From: Branchiibius sp. NY16-3462-2
GTDB lineage: Bacteria; Actinomycetota; Actinomycetes; Actinomycetales; Dermatophilaceae
Length of the DNA: 17,766 nucleotides
Assembly (NCBI RefSeq): GCF_001594145.1
Contig: NZ_LVCF01000002.1
Location: 1 to 17,766 of the forward strand
Reading direction: 5' to 3'
The notes under the pieces are model-generated. The model made no database searches. It was not told the origin of the DNA and worked only from the letters and a program-made list of their open reading frames with translations. A program made the translations under genes and the position numbers. Of this stretch, positions 13,090 to 17,766 are shown in pieces. Within the stretch, counting starts at the first letter, position 1. Each line of letters begins with the position of its first letter.

Positions 13090-14259
13090 GTGGAGCTCGT
13101 GCTGGTCGCGATCGGCTTTCTGGCCGTCGGCGGGGTGCTCGGCGCTCTGGTCGCCCGGTCGCGCCGCCCCCGGCCTGTCCCCTCGCGCGCGGTGTCCGAC
13201 GTGGATCAGGTCCTCCCGCCGGCGTCGGAGGATGTTCTAGCGGTGCTCCCGGACGTCTACGTGATCGTGGATGCCTCGGACGCCGTACGTCGATCGTCCA
13301 CCAACGCCAGCGCGCTGGGTCTGATCCGGTCGGGCGAACTGGCCCACCCCGTCCTGCGCGAATTGGTCCGCACCGTCCGGCGGGAGAACGCGGTGCGGGA
13401 CCTGGACCTGGACGTCCCCCGCGGCCCGTTCGGTCACGAGCGGCTCTCGATCGGCGTGCGCGCCGGGGTCCTTGATCAAGGGTTCGTGCTGTTGCTCATC
13501 GAGGACCGGACCCAGTCGCGGCGCGTCGATGAGACCAGGCGCGACTTCCTGGTCAACGTCAGCCACGAGTTGAAGACCCCCGTCGCCGGGATGACGCTGC
13601 TCTCGGAGGCGATCGATGAGGCGCGCGATGATCCCGAGGCGGTGCACCGGTTCTCGGTGCGGTTGCGCTCGGAGAGTGTGCGGCTGTCCCGGCTGGTGCA
13701 GGAGATCATCGAACTGTCCCGCTTGCAGGTCAGCGAGAACCTCGAGCAACCCGTCCTCGTCGACGTCGAGAGTTGCGTCCGCGAGGCGATGGATCACTTG
13801 CGGATGGTCGCCCAGGATCGCGAGATCACGGTCGCCTTCAGCCCGTCCGGTGAGCGCCCGACGGTCTACGGCGACCAGCACCTGCTGACCACCGCAGTGC
13901 GCAACCTGGTGGAGAACGCCATCAGCTACTCCGATCCGGGCACCCGGGTCACCGTGACCGTCCAGGCCGACGCCGACCTGGTCAGCATCCTGGTCAAGGA
14001 CCAGGGGTCGGGCATCCCGGCCGCCGATCTGGACCGGATCTTCGAACGTTTCTACCGGGTGGACGCCGCACGGTCGCGCCGCACCGGTGGGACCGGCCTG
14101 GGTCTGGCCATCGTTAAACACATCTGCGCCAACCACGGCGGGGAAGTCAGCGTGTGGTCCGAAGAGGGCCAGGGCTCGACCTTCACCATCCGCATTCCCG
14201 CCGCGCACGCACCGGACGAACCCCAACGCCATGAGAGCCCCCAGGAGGCCACCGCATGA
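13090..14259 (+). CDS. senX3: Phosphate sensor histidine kinase SenX3 (PhoR-type)
   Basis: The 389-residue membrane kinase phosphorylates RegX3 under phosphate limitation. It begins with one membrane helix (about 2-22, VELVLVAIGFLAVGGVLGAL). A degenerate PAS-like domain follows (about 47-140). HisKA has the H-box DFLVNVSHELKTPV (phospho-His159). The ATPase domain has NLVENAIS (N box), DQGSGIPAADLDRIFERFYR (G1) and TGGTGLGLAIVKH (G2). There is almost no extracytoplasmic part, which fits sensing through PhoU and Pst rather than a ligand. GTG 13090 is chosen from the -10 spacing; GTG 13072 is the alternative. It overlaps regX3 by 4 bp (ATGA). Confidence 0.93.
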   Translation: MELVLVAIGFLAVGGVLGALVARSRRPRPVPSRAVSDVDQVLPPASEDVLAVLPDVYVIVDASDAVRRSSTNASALGLIRSGELAHPVLRELVRTVRRENAVRDLDLDVPRGPFGHERLSIGVRAGVLDQGFVLLLIEDRTQSRRVDETRRDFLVNVSHELKTPVAGMTLLSEAIDEARDDPEAVHRFSVRLRSESVRLSRLVQEIIELSRLQVSENLEQPVLVDVESCVREAMDHLRMVAQDREITVAFSPSGERPTVYGDQHLLTTAVRNLVENAISYSDPGTRVTVTVQADADLVSILVKDQGSGIPAADLDRIFERFYRVDAARSRRTGGTGLGLAIVKHICANHGGEVSVWSEEGQGSTFTIRIPAAHAPDEPQRHESPQEATA

Positions 14260-14939
14260 CCACACGGATCCTGCTCGTCGAGGACGAGGAGTCGCTGTCC
14301 GATCCGTTGTCCTACCTGCTGGGCAAGGAGGGGTACGACGTGGTCGTCGCCGATGACGGCCAACGCGCCCTCGACCTGTTCGAATCCGATGGCGCGGACC
14401 TGGTGCTGCTGGATCTGATGCTGCCGGGCGTCTCCGGAATCGAGGTGTGCCGCACGATCCGGGCCCGCTCCGGCGTACCGCTGATCATGCTGACCGCCAA
14501 GGACTCCGAGGTGGACAAGGTCGTCGGGCTGGAGCTCGGCGCCGACGACTATGTGACCAAGCCCTATTCGAGCCGGGAGTTGCTCGCCCGGATCAAGGCG
14601 GTCCTGCGCCGGGGCAGCGAACCGGAGGAGTTGGTGCCGGCAACCCTGAGCGCCGGCCCGGTCCGGATGGACGTCGAGCGGCACACCGTGGCAGTCGGGG
14701 GTCAGGCGGTCTCGTTACCGCTGAAGGAGTTCGAACTGTTGGAGTTGCTCCTGCGCAACACCGGCCGGGTGCTCACCCGCGGTCAGTTGATCGACCGGGT
14801 CTGGGGCAGCGATTACGTCGGCGACACCAAGACCCTGGACGTGCACATCAAGCGGCTGCGCGCCAAGATCGAACCGGACCCGTCGAACCCGCAGCACATC
14901 CTGACGGTGCGCGGTCTGGGCTATAAGTTCGAGAGCTGA
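14256..14939 (+). CDS. regX3: Phosphate response regulator RegX3 (OmpR/PhoB family)
   Basis: RegX3 is the transcription factor paired with SenX3. It activates phosphate-starvation genes through PHO-box repeats. The 227-residue product has a complete receiver domain: acidic Glu9/Asp10, phospho-acceptor Asp53 in LLDLMLPG, Thr80 in MLTAKD and Lys102 in VTKPYS. A winged-helix DNA-binding domain (about 130-225) contains KEFELLELLLRNTGRVLTRG and TKTLDVHIKRLRAKIE. All residues needed for phosphorylation are present. It is translationally coupled to senX3. Its stop is 6 bp from the stop of the convergent lipoprotein gene, with no terminator between. Confidence 0.96.
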   Translation: MTTRILLVEDEESLSDPLSYLLGKEGYDVVVADDGQRALDLFESDGADLVLLDLMLPGVSGIEVCRTIRARSGVPLIMLTAKDSEVDKVVGLELGADDYVTKPYSSRELLARIKAVLRRGSEPEELVPATLSAGPVRMDVERHTVAVGGQAVSLPLKEFELLELLLRNTGRVLTRGQLIDRVWGSDYVGDTKTLDVHIKRLRAKIEPDPSNPQHILTVRGLGYKFES

Positions 14940-14945
14940 GCCGGG

Positions 14946-15500
14946 CTATTCGCCGGCGGACGACGTGGGGGCGTCGTACGTCGCGTGGCTGACCGACGCC
15001 GAGCCGTACGGCGCGGTGTCCAGGACGACCGGCACGGTGACCGGCACACTGCCGGCAGCGTCGGTGGCGAAGGTCACCTGGGTGTTGGCGCCGGGAGCGG
15101 CCCCCACGGCGGCGATCTCCACCGGCCCGGCGGTGGCGGTCGAGTTGCCCGAGGTCTGCCCGTCGAGGCGGACGGCGGTCGCCGCGGGAATCGTCACGGT
15201 GGTCGCAGCGCCCCCGCTCGGGGTCACCGTCATCTGGACGGGCTCCTGGGTGGGGTTGGTCGCGGTGCCGTAGAGGTTGCCCGCAGCGCCCTTGGCGGAG
15301 GTGACGACCAGGATGTTGGACAACTGCACCTTGCCGACGTTCGCGGCGATGCCATCCGACGCGTTGTAGCTGGTGACCTCGTCCGGTGACAGGTAGAAGC
15401 AGCCACTGAGGGTGAGCGCGGCACCGGTCATCATGACGCCGGCAAGCAGCGGACGGGCCAGACGGGCCTTGGCGGTGGTTCGGGCGGTTCGTCGCGTCAC
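14946..15500 (-). CDS. LpqE-like secreted lipoprotein
   Basis: The 184-residue product has a signal peptide (Arg-rich start, hydrophobic core about 17-30) and the lipobox LSGC with lipidated Cys34. The mature part has NVGKVQLSNILVVTS and a beta-rich, Ala/Thr/Val-rich Ig-like body. It ends in a low-complexity Ser/Ala tail. Divergent placement from carD is the same as lpqE next to carD in Mycobacterium, which supports orthology more than the sequence alone. Function is unknown. GTG 15500 has TATCCT 7 nt upstream, a leaderless start. Confidence 0.8.
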   Translation of the reverse strand: MTRRTARTTAKARLARPLLAGVMMTGAALTLSGCFYLSPDEVTSYNASDGIAANVGKVQLSNILVVTSAKGAAGNLYGTATNPTQEPVQMTVTPSGGAATTVTIPAATAVRLDGQTSGNSTATAGPVEIAAVGAAPGANTQVTFATDAAGSVPVTVPVVLDTAPYGSASVSHATYDAPTSSAGE

Positions 15501-15507
15501 GCCGCTC

Positions 15508-15513
15508 AGGATA
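15508..15513 (-). promoter_or_regulatory. lpqE-like gene -10 box (leaderless)
   Basis: TATCCT on the minus strand ends 7 nt before GTG 15500, and no Shine-Dalgarno lies between. The rest of the 229-bp gap to carD holds an AT-rich patch near 15570-15605 but no gene that I can see. Confidence 0.55.
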
Positions 15514-15696
15514 GCGGGTCGCTACCGCCTCCCGCGCGCCGCTCCCACAGACAACTCGTGCGCCCGCGAAACAGACAGATAAACGTTTGTCAAGAGTTTC
15601 TGCACGGCTTGTTCGCTGCGGCGGATTTGCCTTTCTCGGCCGTCTTATGCCACTTGACCAGCGCAAACAACCATGAGGACGGTCACAGTGCCGTGT

Positions 15697-15718
15697 TATC
15701 CTTGAACTCGCGAAAGGG
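15697..15718 (+). promoter_or_regulatory. carD -10 box and ribosome-binding site
   Basis: TATCCT at 15697-15702 is a candidate -10 box, with no recognisable -35. GAAAGGGG at 15712-15719 is a Shine-Dalgarno sequence about 10 nt before ATG 15730. A short leader of roughly 20 nt is predicted, so carD is not leaderless. Confidence 0.45.
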
Positions 15719-15729
15719 GCTAAATCCAT

Positions 15730-16212
15730 ATGGTTTTCAAGGTCGGCGAGACTGTCGTGTACCCGCATCACGGCGCAGCACTCATCGAAGAGATCAATGT
15801 CCGCAAGATCAAGGGTGAGGACAAGCAGTACCTCAAACTCAAGGTCGCCCAGGGTGATCTGACCATTGAGGTCCCCGCCGAGAACTGCGACCTCGTGGGC
15901 GTCCGGGACGTCGTCGGCAAGGAAGGCCTCGACCGCGTGTTCGCGGTGCTGCGCGCCGACCACACCGAGGAGCCGACCAACTGGTCGCGTCGTTACAAGG
16001 CCAACGTCGAGAAGCTCGCGTCCGGTGACGTGATCAAGGTGGCCGAGGTCGTGCGCGACCTGTGGCGCCGCGACCAGGTCCGTGGCCTGTCCGCAGGTGA
16101 GAAGCGCATGCTGGCCAAGGCCCGCCAGATCCTGGTGTCCGAGCTTGCGCTGGCCGAGCACACCAACGAGGACAAGGCCGAAGCCACCCTCGATGAGGTC
16201 CTCGCCTCCTGA
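15730..16212 (+). CDS. carD: RNA polymerase-binding transcription regulator CarD
   Basis: CarD binds the RNA polymerase beta subunit and wedges into the promoter bubble to stabilise open complexes, notably at rRNA promoters. The 160-residue product is colinear with Mycobacterium CarD. The RNAP-interaction (Tudor-like) domain is about 1-65 (FKVGETVVYPHHGAALIEEI). The helical DNA-binding domain contains EEPTNWSRRYKANVEKLASG with the wedge Trp85, and GLSAGEKRMLAKARQILVSE with the basic Lys125. Arg25 is conserved. Position 47 is Glu (LTIEVP), where the Mycobacterium protein has Arg, a known RNAP-contact residue. It has its own leadered promoter and precedes ispD by 11 bp. Confidence 0.97.
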   Translation: MVFKVGETVVYPHHGAALIEEINVRKIKGEDKQYLKLKVAQGDLTIEVPAENCDLVGVRDVVGKEGLDRVFAVLRADHTEEPTNWSRRYKANVEKLASGDVIKVAEVVRDLWRRDQVRGLSAGEKRMLAKARQILVSELALAEHTNEDKAEATLDEVLAS

Positions 16213-16223
16213 GCCCCAGCCCA

Positions 16224-16940
16224 GTGTCATCGCCGATCAGCGCCCGCAGTGAATCCACTGCGGGCGCTGCGTCATCCCACGACGTGGGCGCCATCGTCGT
16301 GGCCGCCGGGCAGGGCACCCGCCTGGGCGCCGGGATGCCGAAAGCCCTGGTGCCGTTGGCCGGTGAACCCCTCGTGGTGCACGCGGTACGCCGAGTGCGG
16401 GCGTGCGATCAGATCGGGCCGATCGTCGTGGTCGCCCCCGGTGATCTGCTGCCCGACTTCGCCGCACTGCTGGATGATTTCGAGGTGTCTGTCGTGGCCG
16501 GCGGCGCCGAGCGGACCGACTCCGTCAGCGCCGGTCTCGCGGCATTACCGCCGTCGGTTTCCGTCGTTCTGGTGCACGACGCGGCTCGTGCGCTGACACC
16601 GTCGGCACTGTTCCAAGCGGTGATCACGGCGGTCCGCGACGGTGCCGACGCCGTGGTGCCCGGGCTCGCGGTCTCCGACACGGTCAAACAGGTCGATGGG
16701 GCCGGGCACGTCGTTGCCACGCTCGACCGCTCGGTGCTGCGCGCGATCCAGACCCCGCAGGGTTTCACCCGGGCTGCGTTGACTTCCGCACATGCGTCCG
16801 GCGACCTGGCCACCGACGATGCGGCGCTGGTCGAGAAGGCGGGGGGCGTCGTACGTGTGATTGACGGCTCGCCCTTGGCGGCCAAGGTGACCACCGAGAT
16901 CGACCTGACGTTGCTGACCCAGCTGGCGGCGCAGGCGTGA
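16224..16940 (+). CDS. ispD: 2-C-methyl-D-erythritol 4-phosphate cytidylyltransferase
   Basis: IspD makes CDP-methylerythritol from MEP and CTP in the non-mevalonate isoprenoid pathway. The product has up to 238 residues, with the nucleotide-binding start GAIVVAAGQGTRLGAGMPKA. GGAERTDSVSAGLAAL and VVLVHDAARALTP follow. The C-terminal IQTPQGFTRAAL and VIDGSPLAAKVTTEIDL are also family motifs. The start is uncertain. GTG 16224 gives a 20-residue non-homologous extension that contains a perfect hairpin. GTG 16284 begins exactly at the conserved domain (VGAIVVAAG). Neither has a clear Shine-Dalgarno sequence. The stop overlaps ispF by 4 bp (GTGA). Confidence 0.93.
   Translation: MSSPISARSESTAGAASSHDVGAIVVAAGQGTRLGAGMPKALVPLAGEPLVVHAVRRVRACDQIGPIVVVAPGDLLPDFAALLDDFEVSVVAGGAERTDSVSAGLAALPPSVSVVLVHDAARALTPSALFQAVITAVRDGADAVVPGLAVSDTVKQVDGAGHVVATLDRSVLRAIQTPQGFTRAALTSAHASGDLATDDAALVEKAGGVVRVIDGSPLAAKVTTEIDLTLLTQLAAQA
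16240..16267. terminator. Perfect 12-bp hairpin between carD and the ispD core
   Basis: GCGCCCGCAGTG and CACTGCGGGCGC flank a 4-nt AATC loop, 27 bp after the carD stop. There is no T-run. It may be a partial terminator or attenuator separating carD from ispD-ispF. If so, it argues for the later ispD start at 16284. Confidence 0.6.
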
Positions 16941-17419
16941 CGGTCATCCCGCGCACCGGCATCGGTATCGATGTGCACCGATGGGCAAGCGAGCAGCGAC
17001 CGCTGTGGCTGGCCGGAGTGCACTGGGTGGACCAGAACGGCCTGGAGGGCCACTCCGACGGCGATGTCGTCGCCCACGCGATTTGCGATGCGCTCTTCTC
17101 AGCGGCCGGGATCGGCGACCTCGGCCAGCACTTCGGCGTCGACCGGCCGGAATTCGCCGGTGCGCACGGTGTCGCGTTCCTGACCGAAGCGGCCCGGTTG
17201 GTGCGGGACGCCGGTTTCGAGATCGGCAATGTCGCGGTGCAGTTGATCGCGAACCGGCCCAAACTCGGTCCGCGACGCGATGAGGTGCAGCGAGTCCTTG
17301 GTGACGCGCTGGGGGCACCGGTGTCGGTTGCCGCGACGACCACCGACGGCGTCGGCATCACTGGCCGGGGGGAAGCGGCCGCCGCGATCGCGACCGCAGT
17401 CGTCTGGCGGGCCGGCTGA
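16937..17419 (+). CDS. ispF: 2-C-methyl-D-erythritol 2,4-cyclodiphosphate synthase
   Basis: IspF cyclises CDP-ME 2-phosphate to MEcPP with release of CMP, two steps after IspD. It forms a trimer with zinc at subunit interfaces. The 160-residue product begins with GIGIDVHRW, supplying the zinc Asp and His. It has GHSDGDVVAHAI with the third zinc His, and ends with TTTDGVGITGRGEAAAAIA, the CDP-binding signature. Length is typical. GTG 16937 overlaps the ispD stop by 4 bp, so the two are coupled. IspE is not here. Confidence 0.96.
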   Translation: MTVIPRTGIGIDVHRWASEQRPLWLAGVHWVDQNGLEGHSDGDVVAHAICDALFSAAGIGDLGQHFGVDRPEFAGAHGVAFLTEAARLVRDAGFEIGNVAVQLIANRPKLGPRRDEVQRVLGDALGAPVSVAATTTDGVGITGRGEAAAAIATAVVWRAG

Positions 17420-17447
17420 GGATTCTGCTGTTGGCTCGCCCCGTCGG

Positions 17448-17453
17448 TAAACT
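17448..17453 (+). promoter_or_regulatory. cysS -10 box (leaderless)
   Basis: TAAACT ends 6 nt before GTG 17460. It indicates a promoter for cysS independent of ispDF, and favours GTG 17460 over the in-frame ATG at 17466. Confidence 0.6.
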
Positions 17454-17459
17454 CCGCAG

Positions 17460-17766
17460 GTGGCCATGCAGATCTTCGACTCCCTGACCCAGGAGCGGCG
17501 CGACTTCGTGCCGCTCCATGAGGGCAAGGCGAGCATCTACATCTGCGGGCTGACGACCCAGGGCGAACCGCACATCGGCCACATCCGCTTCACGGTCGCA
17601 TTCGACATCCTGCGCCGCTGGCTGACCATCGGTCACGGGCTCGAGGTCACCCTGGTCCGCAACGTCACCGATATCGACGACAAGATCCTGAACAAGTCCG
17701 CCGAAGCCGGTGTGGCCTGGAACGAGTGGTCCTACCGGTTCGAGCGGGCGACCAGCGATGCGCTGG
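17460..17766 (+). CDS. cysS: Cysteinyl-tRNA synthetase, N-terminal part
   Basis: About 102 codons are visible before the window ends. CysS charges tRNA-Cys using ATP and a zinc-bound cysteine. ASIYICGLTTQGEPHIGHIR contains the zinc-ligand Cys and the class I HIGH motif. VTLVRNVTDIDDKILNKSAE is the next conserved block. TTQGEPHIGH and the DIDDKIL block fit CysS rather than its mycothiol-pathway paralogue MshC, which has a TPYDATHLGH-type motif. The order carD-ispD-ispF-cysS matches other actinobacteria. It is incomplete only because of the window edge. Confidence 0.95.
   Translation, partial: MAMQIFDSLTQERRDFVPLHEGKASIYICGLTTQGEPHIGHIRFTVAFDILRRWLTIGHGLEVTLVRNVTDIDDKILNKSAEAGVAWNEWSYRFERATSDAL

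Noticed and set aside
15571..15605. AT-rich patch with an AAACGTTT palindrome in the lpqE-carD gap as an origin or attachment site
   Set aside because: The palindrome is short and isolated, with no DnaA boxes, repeats or tRNA next to it. It is more likely ordinary promoter DNA.
14848..16230. A 460-codon minus-strand frame opposite carD and lpqE
   Set aside because: It covers carD in antisense and lpqE in a wrong frame. carD is certain, so this is a shadow frame despite its length.
17460..17766. Reading the last gene as mycothiol ligase MshC
   Set aside because: The HIGH-region sequence (TTQGEPHIGH) and the ispF neighbour fit CysS. MshC has a TPYDATHLGH-type motif and normally a different context.

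Overview
The window is a core chromosomal segment of a high-GC actinobacterium. The gene content supports this: mycothiol synthesis (mshA), orphan regulator GlnR, CarD, the SenX3-RegX3 phosphate two-component pair, an LpqE-type lipoprotein, and mostly G/C third codon positions. Gene order matches the mshA-ybjN-gpmA ... phoU-senX3-regX3-(lpqE)-carD-ispD-ispF-cysS synteny known from Streptomyces and Mycobacterium. A member of the Micrococcales is my guess for the lineage, but the sequence does not settle it.

Layout. 1-129: end of an IS30-family transposase gene, cut by the window edge. 177-2215: glnR on the minus strand, a divergent regulatory gap, then a MoaD/ThiS-like sulfur carrier and a multi-pass membrane protein. 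2219-3744 (minus): a LytR-CpsA-Psr cell-wall ligase followed by a nitrobindin-like beta-barrel protein. 3824-8383 (plus): ygfZ, asparaginase, a DUF2516 membrane protein, a zinc alcohol dehydrogenase and manA. 8384-8866: non-coding or decayed DNA with a probable membrane-protein pseudogene and a large imperfect hairpin. 8867-9649 (minus): a methyltransferase-like protein, divergent from mshA. 9673-12173: mshA, ybjN, gpmA. 12177-12216: perfect bidirectional terminator. 12228-14939: phoU diverging from senX3-regX3 across a PHO-box-like repeat. 14946-17766: lpqE (minus), then carD, ispD, ispF and the start of cysS.

How the genes relate. SenX3-RegX3-PhoU form the phosphate-sensing module, GlnR is the nitrogen regulator, and PHO-box-like repeats lie next to both. 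MshA makes the first mycothiol intermediate. IspD and IspF act in the MEP isoprenoid pathway. YgfZ supports Fe-S enzymes, which include MEP enzymes encoded elsewhere. CarD controls RNA polymerase open-complex stability.

The clearest window-wide signal is regulatory: eleven genes have a TANNNT -10 box exactly 6-8 nt before an ATG/GTG start, the signature of leaderless mRNAs. Several start codons were chosen on that basis. I found no phage, CRISPR, tRNA, rRNA or defence island, and no convincing new multi-gene system. The points worth a second look are promoter geometry, PHO-like repeats, a natural Glu at CarD position 47, and the decayed gap with its hairpin.
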